A stretch of DNA of 64,000 bases from Vibrio genomosp. F10 str. ZF-129 (GTDB lineage Bacteria; Pseudomonadota; Gammaproteobacteria; Enterobacterales; Vibrionaceae): contig NZ_AJYQ02000086.1 in the NCBI RefSeq assembly GCF_000287055.2, positions 1 to 64,000 of the forward strand, in the 5' to 3' direction. Under the pieces are notes generated by a model. That model saw only the letters and a list, made by a program, of their open reading frames with translations. It did no database searches and was not told the DNA's origin. The position numbers and the translations under genes are program-made. Shown here piece by piece: positions 39,546-51,493 of the stretch; the stretch's first letter is position 1, and each line of letters opens with the position of its first letter.

Positions 39546-39567
39546 CTATCCTTTTAGTAAGCAATAG
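39546..39567 (-). promoter_or_regulatory. ROSE-type RNA thermometer over the ibpA SD
   Basis: On the minus strand CUAUUGCUU (39567-39559) pairs with AAGGAUAG (39553-39546): C-G, U-A, A-U, U-A, U·G, then G62 bulged, C-G, U-A, U-A. The UUGCU opposite AGGA with the unpaired G is the signature of ROSE elements. The SD AAGGA is thus hidden 7 nt before the ATG and would open on heating. Confidence 0.8.
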
Positions 39568-39672
39568 TCTTAGCCGTGAATTTTACTGAGATCGAACCAG
39601 TGTGATCCAGTAAACAGCTAAGAGATTCAATTCGCATTCCTCGGGTTTCACCTCTATTGGCGACAACACTGG

Positions 39673-39698
39673 GACATGGCAATGAATCAATTTTTAAG
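39673..39698 (-). promoter_or_regulatory. Sigma-32-like promoter for ibpA
   Basis: Minus strand CTTAAAA (39698-39692), a 12-bp spacer, then CCATGTC (39679-39673). It resembles CTTGAAA–N11-16–CCCCATNT with some deviations. About 130 nt of leader would carry the ROSE hairpin. Confidence 0.5.
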
Positions 39699-39884
39699 TT
39701 GTGTGCTGCCAAAGTTATCCTCTATTGAGCGACACTCTAGCAACGGTTATGAAGGTTCTGTTTCTTCTCTTGTAGAGCAAGACAGTCATCCTCTTCACAA
39801 CTAGATATATGGATTGAGCAAAATAGTTTCAAGGGATAATTTTCAATTATTTTCCAAGATCATTATTTTTCAAATACTTAAAAA

Positions 39885-39916
39885 ACAAAAAAGACCGCCA
39901 TTTCGGGCAGTCTTTT
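39885..39916. terminator. Terminator of the dnaA–gyrB operon
   Basis: AAAGAC(C)GCC / GGGC(A)GTCTTT with an ATTTC loop and U-runs on both strands. It is about 130 nt after the gyrB stop; an ERIC-like repeat lies in between. Confidence 0.88.
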
Positions 39917-39937
39917 TAATAATAAATTGAGTTTTTT

Positions 39938-40037
39938 GAGACGAAGCTATTTCGTTTTAGTTCAAGGAAGAGGCGCGGAGCATACGAATGTATGTGAGCA
40001 CCTCTGGCACAGAAATTAAGCGAAAGAGCGAAGTATC
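39938..40037 (-). repeat. ERIC-like imperfect palindrome
   Basis: A 100-bp hyphenated palindrome. The outer arms (GCTATTTCGTTTTAGTTC at 39946-39963 and the complement of the AAATTAAGCGAAAGAGC end) agree at about 14 of 18 positions; the centre is GAGG...CATAC-GAAT-GTATG...CCTC. The order of elements (GGAGC-TAC-loop-GTA-GTGAGC, then GAAGTAT near the end) parallels enterobacterial ERIC repeats. It is in the 3' UTR of gyrB. Confidence 0.6.
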
Positions 40038-40044
40038 AAAGAGA

Positions 40045-42465
<2,421 letters not shown>

Positions 42466-42480
42466 TTACTCTCTCGTTAT

Positions 42481-43560
42481 TTATCCGTGCTCTATTGTGC
42501 CATGTTCCACATGAAACATCTTGCCGTTATTGTCATGCATATCGGCAATTTGGCGTTCGGTTATAGAGCTTACAAAAACTTGAGCCTTGGTCTCTTTTAA
42601 GCAGTCAGCAAGACGCTTACGACGTTGGCTATCTAATTCTGAAGCAAAGTCATCGATTAAATAAATGCATTGCTTACCGGTCTTCTGGGTTAAGTATTGA
42701 CCTTGCGCGACACGAAGTGCACAAACCATCAACTTTAACTGACCTCGTGATAACACATCCTCAACGGGTGTCCCATTCACTTTTATCTTTAAATCGGCTT
42801 TATTTGGCCCACTGAAGGTGTAACCAAGCGCCTGATCGCGGACAAAATTATCTTCCAGACTCTTCTGATATGGTGTGGATTTATCCCAACCACGATAATA
42901 ATTGACCTGAATATCGAACTCGGGCAGAAAATCTTGGCAAATCTGCTCGGCATGATTCTTTAACTCATCGACATATTGTAGTCGCCAAGCGTTAATACTT
43001 TCCGCTAAGCGCGCCATCTCTTGGTCCCAGTAACTGAGCTCTCGATAGCTGGTCGCTGTTTTTAATAATGCATTTCTTTGCTTGTTGAGACGTTTGAATC
43101 GCCCCCATGCATCATAAAATGCAGGCTCACTGTGGAACACACCCCAATCGATAAATGCACGTCGATGTTTCGGTCCATCAGTCAGTAATTCAAACCCTTC
43201 AGTATGAATGAGTTGCAAAGGTAAAATCTGTGCAAGCTGCGCAAGCTTCTGCCCAGATTGACCGCCTATTTTAACCTCTGTTGTCCCATCGCGCTGCTTA
43301 TTAATGCCAATTGGTAGCTCAAATTGATCCGAGTTCAAAAAACGACCGTGGACAAACAGTTCATCCTGTTCATTTTGGATGATTCGGCCTGTCAGTGAAC
43401 TTTTAAAGGAACGGCCATGTCCGAGCAAATAAATCGCTTCTAAGACACTGGTTTTGCCACTTCCATTGGGCCCAATAAGAAAGTTAAAGCCTGTAGACAG
43501 TTCAATATCACAGGCTTCAATATTTCTAAATTGTTTGATAATCAGACGGTTTAATGGCAT
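42481..43560 (-). CDS. recF: DNA replication and repair protein RecF
   Basis: A 359-residue SMC-like ABC ATPase that helps load RecA at gaps. Walker A GPNGSGKT (30-37), signature LSRGQLKLM and Walker [14 protein letters not shown] near the C-terminus. Its last codons (MFHVEHG region) are encoded by a parS-like 16-mer. It lies 19 bp from dnaN, and gyrB follows after 18 bp. Confidence 0.97.
   Translation of the reverse strand: MPLNRLIIKQFRNIEACDIELSTGFNFLIGPNGSGKTSVLEAIYLLGHGRSFKSSLTGRIIQNEQDELFVHGRFLNSDQFELPIGINKQRDGTTEVKIGGQSGQKLAQLAQILPLQLIHTEGFELLTDGPKHRRAFIDWGVFHSEPAFYDAWGRFKRLNKQRNALLKTATSYRELSYWDQEMARLAESINAWRLQYVDELKNHAEQICQDFLPEFDIQVNYYRGWDKSTPYQKSLEDNFVRDQALGYTFSGPNKADLKIKVNGTPVEDVLSRGQLKLMVCALRVAQGQYLTQKTGKQCIYLIDDFASELDSQRRKRLADCLKETKAQVFVSSITERQIADMHDNNGKMFHVEHGTIEHG
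42503..42518. promoter_or_regulatory. parS-like site in recF
   Basis: TGTTCCACATGAAACA differs at two positions from the consensus TGTTTCACGTGAAACA and keeps the palindromic arms. It is in the coding end of recF, about 11 kb from oriC, in a genome that has parAB. Binding by ParB is inferred. Confidence 0.55.
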
Positions 43561-43579
43561 TCAATCAGGTCAATGCGAT

Positions 43580-44680
43580 TTAAAGACGAATCGGCATAAC
43601 AACGTACATCGCACTGTCATCATCAGCATTTTCGATCAATGCACTGGCGTTACCGTCAGACATCGAGATCAACACTTTTTCACAACGTAGGGTGTTTAAT
43701 ACATCCAGTACGTAACTGACGTTAAAGCCTATTTCTAAGTCTTCCCCCTGAAAGTCCACATCGAGTGTTTCTTCCGCTTCTTCTTGTTCAGGGTTGTTGG
43801 CGGTAATTCGCATCTCGTTATTAGCGAGATTGACACGCACACCACGGAATTTTTCATTAGACAGAATGGCAGCGCGAGAAAAAGCTTGGCGCAATTCATC
43901 ACATTCTGTGGTTAATGTCTTGTTGGTATTTTGCGGCATAACACGACGATAGTCAGGGAAACGGCCATCAACAAGCTTTGATGTAAAGATAAAGTTGTTC
44001 ACCTCAGCTCGCAGGTTAGAGCTACCTATTTGCAATACCACCGGCTGCTCTGGCGCATCTAATAACTTTGACAGCTCTTGCACCCCTTTTCGTGGCACAA
44101 TAATTTGCTGTTTTTCAAAATCACCCACTAAGGTCACTTGCGAAACCGCCATTCTGTGGCCATCGGTGGCGACAGAACGAATGGTGTTGCCATCGATCTC
44201 AAACAACATACCATTGAGGTAATAGCGGACATCTTGGTTGGCCATTGAAAACTGTGTTTTTTCAATCAAACCTTTTAACTCAGCTTGAGTCAGCGACACC
44301 TCGACATCACTTTGCCAATCTTCAATGTTAGGAAAATCATTCGCTGGGAGTGTCGCTAATGAGAATCGGCTTCGGCCAGAGCGAACCTGTACTCGATCTG
44401 CGTCTAAAACAACCGTAATAACCGAGCTATCTGGCAGTCCGCGGCAGATATCGAGAAATTTACGCGAAGGAACGGTAATGCTGCCCGCTTCAAAGTCACC
44501 TTCTAATGTCACTCGGCTAACCAATTCCACTTCTAAATCGGTTGCTGTCATGGAAAGAACATTATCTTCAACTTTGAGCAACAAGTTACCTAATATAGGC
44601 AATGTTGGGCGTCCACCTAAAGCACCTGACACTTGCTGAAGTGGCTTAATTAAATGGCTACGTTCAATGGTAAATTTCAT
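43580..44680 (-). CDS. dnaN: DNA polymerase III sliding clamp, beta subunit
   Basis: A 366-residue beta clamp (E. coli 366). Three clamp domains; MKFTIERSHLIKPLQQVSGALGGRPTLPILGNLLL and C-terminal VMPIRL (the M-P-x-R-L ending lining the peptide-binding pocket) are conserved. It follows dnaA by 75 bp in the standard order. Confidence 0.98.
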   Translation of the reverse strand: MKFTIERSHLIKPLQQVSGALGGRPTLPILGNLLLKVEDNVLSMTATDLEVELVSRVTLEGDFEAGSITVPSRKFLDICRGLPDSSVITVVLDADRVQVRSGRSRFSLATLPANDFPNIEDWQSDVEVSLTQAELKGLIEKTQFSMANQDVRYYLNGMLFEIDGNTIRSVATDGHRMAVSQVTLVGDFEKQQIIVPRKGVQELSKLLDAPEQPVVLQIGSSNLRAEVNNFIFTSKLVDGRFPDYRRVMPQNTNKTLTTECDELRQAFSRAAILSNEKFRGVRVNLANNEMRITANNPEQEEAEETLDVDFQGEDLEIGFNVSYVLDVLNTLRCEKVLISMSDGNASALIENADDDSAMYVVMPIRL

Positions 44681-44755
44681 ATCTAACTCTTAACGGTAGT
44701 TTGGCGCGATGCCTGTGTTCTTTTATATATAGATAAAATAATCAAGTCTTGGAAA

Positions 44756-46162
44756 TTAAGAAGATAATGTACGAATCAAATTCGAGTAATCTTCTTTTAT
44801 ATCGTGACTCTCTTCTCGAAGCTGAGCAATCTTGCGGCATGCATGCAATACCGTCGTATGGTCTCTGCCACCAAATGCATCACCAATCTCAGGTAAACTG
44901 TGATTAGTGAGCTCTTTCGCTAACGCCATCGCCAGTTGACGAGGACGAGCAACCGAACGAGAGCGTCGCTTCGACAATAGATCAGCGACTTTGATTTTAT
45001 AATACTCAGCCACGGTTTTTTGAATATTGTCGATCGTGACCAACTTTTCTTGCAGCGCTAATAAATCACGAAGTGCTTCGCGAACGAAATCAATGGTAAT
45101 TGGGCGACCGGTGAAATTCGCATTGGCGATAACACGGTTGAGTGCCCCTTCCAATTCACGAACATTAGAGCGTAAGCGTTTCGCAATAAAGAACGCCACT
45201 TCATCGGCAAGGTGAATTTGATGGTCTTCCGCTTTCTTCATCAAAATAGCCACTCGAGTTTCTAGCTCTGGTGGTTCGATCGCAACCGTTAACCCCCAAC
45301 CAAAGCGAGATTTCAAGCGATCTTCGACCCCATTGATCTCTTTTGGATAGCGATCAGACGTCAAAATGATCTGCTGATTTCCTTCTAATAATGCATTGAA
45401 GGTATGGAAGAATTCTTCTTGGGATCGTTCTTTATTAGCAAAGAATTGAATGTCATCGATCAGCAGCGCATCAACGCTGCGATAATAGCGTTTAAATTCT
45501 TCAATCGCGTTATTTTGCAGGGCTTTTACCATATCTTGCACAAAACGTTCTGAGTGCATATAAACCACTTTCGCATTGGGTTTATTATCCACAATGGCAT
45601 TACCGACCGCGTGCAATAAGTGCGTTTTACCCAAGCCTGTACCACCGTACAAAAACAAGGGGTTGTACGCTGAGCCTGGATTATCCGATACCTGTCGGGC
45701 AGCCGCTAAACCCAGCTGGTTCGATTTACCCTCTACAAAATTATTAAACTTGTGCTTAGGGTTCACATTTGAGCGATGGTTAATGTCCGCCAGGGTGCTC
45801 GGTTCGTCATCCCAGGTTTTATGCACGGGTTTACGCGCTTGTAGACGCGCAGGAGCAGAAGACATAGCGGCAACATCGGCTGCTGAACGAGTCGGGGCCG
45901 CTTTTGGCGCTGCAACAGGTAAGCTACCAATTTCAAAACGTAAACTGGGCGTATCATTGCCACAATATTCTTGCAGTAATCGATTAATACTATTGATGTA
46001 CTTATCACGTACCCAATCTAGAACAAATCGGTTCGGGGCAAATAAGGTCAGAGTATTGTCATTGAGCTCCGCTTGTAACGGACGAACCCACATACTGAAT
46101 TCTGTAGCTGGTAGCTCTTCTTGAAGCTGTTGCAGACATTGCAACCAAAGCGAAGATGACAC
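44756..46162 (-). CDS. dnaA: Chromosomal replication initiator protein DnaA
   Basis: A 468-residue initiator. Domain I is residues 1-75 (self-association, DnaB contact), domain II a flexible Ala-rich linker (80-130), domain III AAA+ with Walker A GGTGLGKT (173-180) and ALLIDDIQF, and domain IV a helix-turn-helix with the DnaA signature [15 protein letters not shown] that reads TTATNCACA boxes. It lies about 7 kb left of oriC, as in other vibrios. Upstream DnaA boxes and GATC sites suggest autoregulation and Dam/SeqA control. Confidence 0.98.
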   Translation of the reverse strand: MSSSLWLQCLQQLQEELPATEFSMWVRPLQAELNDNTLTLFAPNRFVLDWVRDKYINSINRLLQEYCGNDTPSLRFEIGSLPVAAPKAAPTRSAADVAAMSSAPARLQARKPVHKTWDDEPSTLADINHRSNVNPKHKFNNFVEGKSNQLGLAAARQVSDNPGSAYNPLFLYGGTGLGKTHLLHAVGNAIVDNKPNAKVVYMHSERFVQDMVKALQNNAIEEFKRYYRSVDALLIDDIQFFANKERSQEEFFHTFNALLEGNQQIILTSDRYPKEINGVEDRLKSRFGWGLTVAIEPPELETRVAILMKKAEDHQIHLADEVAFFIAKRLRSNVRELEGALNRVIANANFTGRPITIDFVREALRDLLALQEKLVTIDNIQKTVAEYYKIKVADLLSKRRSRSVARPRQLAMALAKELTNHSLPEIGDAFGGRDHTTVLHACRKIAQLREESHDIKEDYSNLIRTLSS

Positions 46163-46526
46163 GGTGCCCCCACTCGAAATATTAATCGGAAAAGACTGGC
46201 GATTTTACCTGTTGATAACCCAGATCACCAGCGATTGATCAACGATCCAGTGAATAAGATCGAAGTTATTCACAATTTTTACGCTCAAAACCGACGGATC
46301 AACACATCTTGCCCTTTATTTACCCACATTTTGATCCACATTGTGGATGAATTAGAGAGATCGCACTATTGGTGATAACTCTGTGAATTAAATTAAAATG
46401 ATCGATCATTCTGCGAAGGAATTTTGTTAACTTAGACCGCTTTCCTCTAATTTATCGCACTTAGTTATTTCTCTAATCTAAAGCCTAACAGTAGTATCTC
46501 GTCCTACATAAATATGGAGTTGTATT
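46163..46526. promoter_or_regulatory. dnaA upstream control region
   Basis: This non-coding stretch between divergent genes holds a perfect DnaA box TTATTCACA (46266-46274), near-matches TGTTGATAA (46210-46218), TGTGGATGA (46342-46350) and TGTGAATTA (46382-46390), and nine GATC sites between 46223 and 46407. These are typical of an autoregulated dnaA promoter under Dam methylation. It also contains the promoter of the ABC transporter operon on the other strand; exact promoter elements were not assigned. Confidence 0.7.
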
Positions 46527-47273
46527 ATGAAAAACTGGATTAAGACTGCTATTGCCGTTTTTGCACTATCTACAGCCACGGTTCAAGCCGCGACTGACGT
46601 TAAAGTTGGCATGTCTGGGCGCTACTTCCCATTCACTTTTGTTCAACAAGATGAATTACAAGGATTTGAAGTCGATCTTTGGAATGAAATAGGCAAACGT
46701 AACGACTACAACGTTGAATACGTTACTGCAAACTTCTCTGGTTTGTTTGGCCTACTTGAAACAGGTCGAATTGATACGATTTCAAATCAGATCACCATGA
46801 CAGAAGCACGTCAGGCAAAATACTTGTTTGCAGACCCGTATGTGGTTGATGGCGCACAAATTACCGTACGTAAAGGTAACGATGCAATTCAAGGTATTGA
46901 AGACCTAGAAGGTAAAACGGTCGCGGTAAACCTAGGTTCTAACTTTGAACAACTGCTTCGTAACTACGATACCGACAACAAAATCACCATCAAAACCTAC
47001 GATACGGGTATTGAGCATGATGTCGCACTAGGCCGTGCCGATGCTTTTGTCATGGATCGTCTATCTGCGCTTGAATTGATTAAAAAGACAGGGCTTCCTC
47101 TTCAACTTGCAGGTCAGCCATTTGAAACGATTCAAAACGCTTGGCCGTTTGTGGATAACGCTCAGGGACAAAAGCTACAAGGTGAAGTAAACCAAGCTTT
47201 ATCCGCTATGCGCGAAGATGGCACTCTAGCCGAAATATCGAAGAAATGGTTTGGCGCTGATATTACTAAATAG
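46527..47273 (+). CDS. Amino acid ABC transporter, periplasmic binding protein
   Basis: A 248-residue family-3 solute-binding protein. Signal peptide 1-21 (FALSTATVQA-A), then VKVGMSGRYFPFTFV, the GFEVDLWNEIGKRN segment, LETGRIDTISNQITMTEARQ and FADPY. Such proteins bind polar or sulphur amino acids; similarity to cystine-type binders is suggestive only. It is separated from the permease gene by a hairpin that may raise its relative expression. Confidence 0.92.
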   Translation: MKNWIKTAIAVFALSTATVQAATDVKVGMSGRYFPFTFVQQDELQGFEVDLWNEIGKRNDYNVEYVTANFSGLFGLLETGRIDTISNQITMTEARQAKYLFADPYVVDGAQITVRKGNDAIQGIEDLEGKTVAVNLGSNFEQLLRNYDTDNKITIKTYDTGIEHDVALGRADAFVMDRLSALELIKKTGLPLQLAGQPFETIQNAWPFVDNAQGQKLQGEVNQALSAMREDGTLAEISKKWFGADITK

Positions 47274-47293
47274 CCCTAAAACGTTTATTCTAT

Positions 47294-47323
47294 AAAAAGG
47301 TGGGACATGAGGTTCCGCCTTTT
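47294..47323 (+). terminator. Partial terminator after the binding-protein gene
   Basis: AAAAGGTGGGA / TCCGCCTTTT with G·U pairs and a short U-run. Placed between binding protein and permease, it would let most transcripts end early while stabilising the first gene. Confidence 0.65.
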
Positions 47324-47399
47324 CTTGTCTATAGAGCACGATAATTTCAGTTTAATGAAACACAGCTTACATAACCGCTGTCTATAATAGGGTCACTTC

Positions 47400-48071
47400 A
47401 TGGGTTTTGATTTCAACTATATGCTTGAGCTATTACCAGTCCTGCTCAGGTATCTTGGCACGACGATGGAAATGGCCATATGGGGATTATTTTTCTCACT
47501 GGCGCTTGCGGTCATTCTCGCCAATATTCGCGTATTCAAAGTGCCTGTACTTGATCAGTTAAGCCAGCTGTACATTAGTTTTTTCCGTGGCACACCACTT
47601 TTGGTTCAACTTTTCCTCCTTTATTACGGATTGCCGCAGATTTTTCCAATCATGGTAGGCATCGACGCCTTTAGTGCGGCCGTTATTGGTTTAACGCTGC
47701 ACTTTGCCGCTTATATGGCAGAGAGTATTCGTGCCGCCATCATTGGGGTTGATCGCAGCCAAATGGAAGCGAGCCTGTCTGTTGGCATGACCTCCACACA
47801 AGCGATGCGACGGATTATTTTGCCGCAAGCCACCCGAATCGCACTGCCTTCTCTCATGAACTACTTCATCGATATGATTAAGTCGACCTCTCTCGCTTTC
47901 ACATTAGGGGTAACAGAAGTGATGGCAATCGCTCAAATGGAGGCGTCGTCGAGCTTTCGGTTTTTTGAAGCTTTCCTCGCGGTCGCCCTTATCTACTGGG
48001 CAGTGGTTTTAGTGTTAACACGTGTACAAATCTTTGCGGAAGAGAAGTTAAATAAGGCTTACCAACGATGA
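47400..48071 (+). CDS. Amino acid ABC transporter, permease
   Basis: A 223-residue HisM/GlnP-type inner-membrane permease with about five helices. It contains the EAA loop (SLSVGMTSTQAMRRIILPQATRIALP), the contact with the ATPase, and FFRGTPLLVQLFLLYYGLP near residue 60. It overlaps the ATPase gene by 4 nt (ATGA). Only one permease gene is present, so a homodimer is likely. Confidence 0.93.
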   Translation: MGFDFNYMLELLPVLLRYLGTTMEMAIWGLFFSLALAVILANIRVFKVPVLDQLSQLYISFFRGTPLLVQLFLLYYGLPQIFPIMVGIDAFSAAVIGLTLHFAAYMAESIRAAIIGVDRSQMEASLSVGMTSTQAMRRIILPQATRIALPSLMNYFIDMIKSTSLAFTLGVTEVMAIAQMEASSSFRFFEAFLAVALIYWAVVLVLTRVQIFAEEKLNKAYQR

Positions 48072-48805
48072 TTAAATTAAACAACATCCACAAACACTTT
48101 GGGGAGACCGAAGTGCTAAAAGGAATTGACCTTGAAATAAAGCAAGGCGAGATCATTGTTATTATCGGTTCTAGTGGCACAGGAAAATCCACACTACTCC
48201 GATGCGTCAACTTCTTAGAGCAAGCCGATAAAGGGACCATCACGATAGATGATGTTTCAGTGAATGCAGAATCCCACAGCAAAGCAGAAATACTAGCGCT
48301 GAGAAGAAAAACAGGCTTTGTCTTCCAAAACTATGCTCTGTTTTCTCATATGACAGCGCGACAAAATATTGCAGAAGGGCTGATTACCGTCAGAGGATGG
48401 AAAAAAGATCAGGCTTTAGCCAAAGCTCAGCAAATTTTAGATGACATCGGTTTGAGTGAAAAAGGCGACAGTTATCCCGCCGCTCTTTCTGGTGGCCAGC
48501 AGCAACGTGTTGGCATTGGCCGTGCCATGGCGCTACAGCCAGAACTGCTGCTATTTGATGAACCCACCTCTGCGCTTGATCCAGAATGGGTTGGCGAAGT
48601 TCTTAATTTAATGAAGCAGTTAGCAACAAAACATCAAACGATGCTGGTTGTAACACATGAGATGCAGTTTGCAAAAGAAGTCGCTGACAGAGTGATCTTC
48701 ATGGCAAATGGACATATTGTTGAGCAAGGTTCTCCACAGGATATTTTCGATAATCCACAGGATCCTCAACTCAGAAAGTTCCTTAATCAAGTTGGTCTTG
48801 ATTAA
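48068..48805 (+). CDS. Amino acid ABC transporter, ATP-binding protein
   Basis: A 245-residue polar-amino-acid ABC ATPase: Walker A GSSGTGKS (34-41), signature LSGGQQQRVGIGRA at about 139-152, Walker B LLLFDEPTSALDPEWVGEV, and a switch histidine in VVTHEM. It is the last gene of the three-gene importer; no clear terminator follows before the rpmH promoters. Confidence 0.95.
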   Translation: MIKLNNIHKHFGETEVLKGIDLEIKQGEIIVIIGSSGTGKSTLLRCVNFLEQADKGTITIDDVSVNAESHSKAEILALRRKTGFVFQNYALFSHMTARQNIAEGLITVRGWKKDQALAKAQQILDDIGLSEKGDSYPAALSGGQQQRVGIGRAMALQPELLLFDEPTSALDPEWVGEVLNLMKQLATKHQTMLVVTHEMQFAKEVADRVIFMANGHIVEQGSPQDIFDNPQDPQLRKFLNQVGLD

Positions 48806-48832
48806 AGATCTAACGCAGTGAACTAAAGATCC

Positions 48833-48942
48833 TTGAGATTTTATTTACACTACGTATAATCGGCCGACCGGAATTTAGGTAAACCCAATCATTGACTCTT
48901 TTTGTGACAGTGATTACAATTCCGCCTCTTTGTTGAGAGGCG
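48833..48942 (+). promoter_or_regulatory. rpmH promoters and leader hairpin
   Basis: First promoter TTGAGA (48833-48838)–16 bp–TATAAT (48855-48860); second TTGACT (48892-48897)–17 bp–TACAAT (48915-48920). A leader stem CGCCTCT / AGAGGCG (48923-48929 / 48936-48942) follows the second. A long structured leader in front of rpmH is usual in enteric relatives. Confidence 0.7.
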
Positions 48943-49032
48943 TCGGTCGTTCTTTCTACTTATAGAGAGATACATTGTGCCCACGCCGGGTTAACAAGAA
49001 CCTAAAACTACTGATCAGTAAAGGTATTTAAA

Positions 49033-49167
49033 ATGAAACGCACTTTTCAACCTACAGTTCTAAAGCGCAAGCGTACTCACGGCTTCCGTGCACGCATGGC
49101 GACTAAGAACGGTCGTGCAACAATCAATGCACGTCGTGCTAAAGGCCGTAAGCGTCTTTCTAAGTAA
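49033..49167 (+). CDS. rpmH: 50S ribosomal protein L34
   Basis: A 44-residue, very basic ribosomal protein, [20 protein letters not shown] followed by [15 protein letters not shown] and RLSK. All but a few residues match other L34 proteins. It is expressed with rnpA, the standard ribosome–RNase P pairing. Confidence 0.97.
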   Translation: MKRTFQPTVLKRKRTHGFRARMATKNGRATINARRAKGRKRLSK

Positions 49168-49179
49168 TCTTTGATTATT

Positions 49180-49536
49180 TTGAATAAGCTAGCCTTCTGT
49201 CGGGAGTTACGTTTGTTAACTCCCGAACACTATCAAAACGTTTTCCAGCAAGCTCATCGTGCTGGTTCTCCTCATTTCACCATCATTGCTCGTAATAATT
49301 CACTTTCTCATCCTCGTCTAGGTTTGGCCGTTCCAAAAAAGCAAATCAAAACTGCGGTTGGAAGAAATCGTTTTAAACGTCTCGCCCGTGAAAGCTTTCG
49401 TAACAGTCAACATCAACTTCCTAACAAAGATTTTGTTGTCATCGCTAAAAAGAGCGCGCAAGATTTAAGCAATGAAGAAATATTCAAGCTATTCGATAAA
49501 TTATGGCTTCGCCTGTCTCGCCCTTCGCGTGGATAG
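49180..49536 (+). CDS. rnpA: Ribonuclease P protein component
   Basis: A 118-residue basic protein subunit of RNase P (tRNA 5' maturation). The RNR signature [14 protein letters not shown] lies in the middle, and [13 protein letters not shown] at the N-terminus is family-typical. No ATG fits: candidates are TTG 49180 (chosen, giving [13 protein letters not shown]) and TTG 49171. It begins 12 nt after the rpmH stop and overlaps yidD by 34 nt. Confidence 0.93.
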   Translation: MNKLAFCRELRLLTPEHYQNVFQQAHRAGSPHFTIIARNNSLSHPRLGLAVPKKQIKTAVGRNRFKRLARESFRNSQHQLPNKDFVVIAKKSAQDLSNEEIFKLFDKLWLRLSRPSRG

Positions 49537-49757
49537 CGCTAATACCCATCTATTTTTATAGATGGTTTATTAGCCCACTCATCGGCCCACGCTGCCGATT
49601 TACTCCAACCTGTTCTTTATATGCGATAGAAGCGTTGAAAGCTCACGGTTTTGTAAAAGGGTGTTGGTTATCAGGCAAACGTCTATTAAAATGCCACCCT
49701 ATGAATGAAGGGGGTTTTGACCCCGTTCCACCAGTCCAAAAACAAGACAGAGATTAA
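49503..49757 (+). CDS. yidD: Membrane protein insertion efficiency factor YidD
   Basis: An 84-residue YidD (UPF0161) with an amphipathic N-terminal helix and three conserved cysteines in [13 protein letters not shown] and [15 protein letters not shown]. It starts inside rnpA with a 34-nt overlap and is followed by yidC after 5 nt, the classic rpmH–rnpA–yidD–yidC cluster. Confidence 0.95.
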   Translation: MASPVSPFAWIALIPIYFYRWFISPLIGPRCRFTPTCSLYAIEALKAHGFVKGCWLSGKRLLKCHPMNEGGFDPVPPVQKQDRD

Positions 49758-49762
49758 TAACG

Positions 49763-51385
49763 ATGGATTCTCAACGTAATATCCTGCTAATTGCTTTGGC
49801 TTTGGTTTCTTTTTTACTATACCAACAATGGCAAGTAGCAAAGGCTCCAGCTCCACAAACAGTTGAACAGGCACAATCTAACGGCTCACTACCGGCACCA
49901 TCTTTTGCTGATGACCTCGATCCTGCTCCTGGTCAATCGTCTGCGTCAGCACAAACAATTACAGTGACTACGGATGTCCTAACTCTGTCTATCGACACGG
50001 TTGGTGGTGATGTTATTGCTGCGGACTTAAATCAATACGACGAAGAGTATGATTCTGAAGAATCGTTTGTTTTACTGAGAAATACTCAAGGGCATCAATT
50101 TATTGCGCAAAGTGGCTTAGTCGGTCCTCAAGGCATCGATTTAAGCAGCTCAAATCGCCCTAACTACCAAGTTTCAGCAGACAGCTTTACTTTAGCTGAT
50201 GGCCAAGATGAACTGCGTATTCCAATGACGTTCCAAGCGAATGGCATTGATTACGTTAAAACGTTTATTCTTAAGCGCGGCAGTTATGCTATTGATGTGA
50301 CTTTTGATGTTGCTAACAACTCTGGCAACAATGCCACTGTTGGTATGTATGCTCACTTACGTCAAACCGTTCTAGATGACGGCGGTAGCTTAACAATGCC
50401 AACTTATCGTGGCGGTGCGTACTCAACTGAAGATACTCGCTATAAAAAGTACAGCTTTAGTGACATGCAAGATCGCAACCTATCTATCAACCTACCTAAC
50501 GGTCAAGGTTGGGCGGCGATGATTCAACACTACTTTGCGACGGCGTGGATTCCTCGTGATGAACCAGGCACCAGCTTATACACTCGTGTGATTGGTAACC
50601 TGGCTGATATTGGTGTTCGTATGCCAAACAAAACCATCGCTACAGGCGAAAGCACACAGTTTGAAAGCACGCTATGGGTTGGTCCAAAACTTCAAGATCA
50701 AATGGCGGAAGTTGCACCAAGCTTAGATCTCGTTGTGGATTACGGTTGGTTATGGTTCATTGCTAAACCACTTCATACATTGCTTTCGTTCATCCAAGGT
50801 CTGGTTGTTAACTGGGGTCTGGCCATCATCTGTCTAACCTTCATTGTTCGTGGTGCTATGTACCCACTGACAAAAGCTCAGTACACATCAATGGCAAAAA
50901 TGCGCATGCTTCAACCTAAGTTGACAGCGATGCGTGAGCGTATTGGCGACGACCGCCAGCGTATGAGCCAAGAAATGATGGAATTGTATAAGAAAGAGAA
51001 AGTAAACCCACTCGGTGGCTGTTTACCTATCATCTTACAAATGCCAATCTTCATTTCACTGTATTGGGCCCTGATGGAGTCTGTTGAATTACGTCACTCG
51101 CCATTCTTTGGTTGGATTAATGACTTATCAGCACAAGACCCTTACTACATCTTGCCACTTCTGATGGGCGCTTCAATGTTCCTTATTCAGAAAATGAGCC
51201 CAACGACTGTAACGGATCCAATGCAGCAGAAGATCATGACCTTTATGCCGGTTATGTTTACTTTCTTCTTCTTGTTCTTCCCTTCAGGTTTGGTTCTTTA
51301 CTGGCTAGTATCGAACATCGTAACGCTTATCCAGCAAACGTTAATTTATCGTGCACTGGAAAAGAAAGGCTTACATTCTAAGTAA
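49763..51385 (+). CDS. yidC: Membrane protein insertase YidC
   Basis: A 540-residue insertase: N-terminal signal-anchor helix (about 5-22), a large periplasmic beta-supersandwich domain (about 60-340) and five C-terminal helices with the hydrophilic-groove arginine region ([22 protein letters not shown]) and [16 protein letters not shown]. Terminator at 51402. Confidence 0.97.
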   Translation: MDSQRNILLIALALVSFLLYQQWQVAKAPAPQTVEQAQSNGSLPAPSFADDLDPAPGQSSASAQTITVTTDVLTLSIDTVGGDVIAADLNQYDEEYDSEESFVLLRNTQGHQFIAQSGLVGPQGIDLSSSNRPNYQVSADSFTLADGQDELRIPMTFQANGIDYVKTFILKRGSYAIDVTFDVANNSGNNATVGMYAHLRQTVLDDGGSLTMPTYRGGAYSTEDTRYKKYSFSDMQDRNLSINLPNGQGWAAMIQHYFATAWIPRDEPGTSLYTRVIGNLADIGVRMPNKTIATGESTQFESTLWVGPKLQDQMAEVAPSLDLVVDYGWLWFIAKPLHTLLSFIQGLVVNWGLAIICLTFIVRGAMYPLTKAQYTSMAKMRMLQPKLTAMRERIGDDRQRMSQEMMELYKKEKVNPLGGCLPIILQMPIFISLYWALMESVELRHSPFFGWINDLSAQDPYYILPLLMGASMFLIQKMSPTTVTDPMQQKIMTFMPVMFTFFFLFFPSGLVLYWLVSNIVTLIQQTLIYRALEKKGLHSK

Positions 51386-51401
51386 GACTTAATATAGAAA
51401 G

Positions 51402-51427
51402 AAAGGCGACCTTTTGGTCGCCTTTTT
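51402..51427 (+). terminator. Terminator of yidC operon
   Basis: AAAGGCGACC / GGTCGCCTTT, loop TTTT, followed by T's. Confidence 0.95.
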
Positions 51428-51493
51428 GTTTTTCGCTGATTACAATTGCGTTAATGACTATCAATTTCATCGAACAAGCGATTTGGCAAAATT

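Noticed and set aside
45576..46124. 182-codon open frame on the plus strand
   Set aside because: It lies wholly inside dnaA on the opposite strand, has no recognisable protein pattern, and is explained by codon bias of dnaA.
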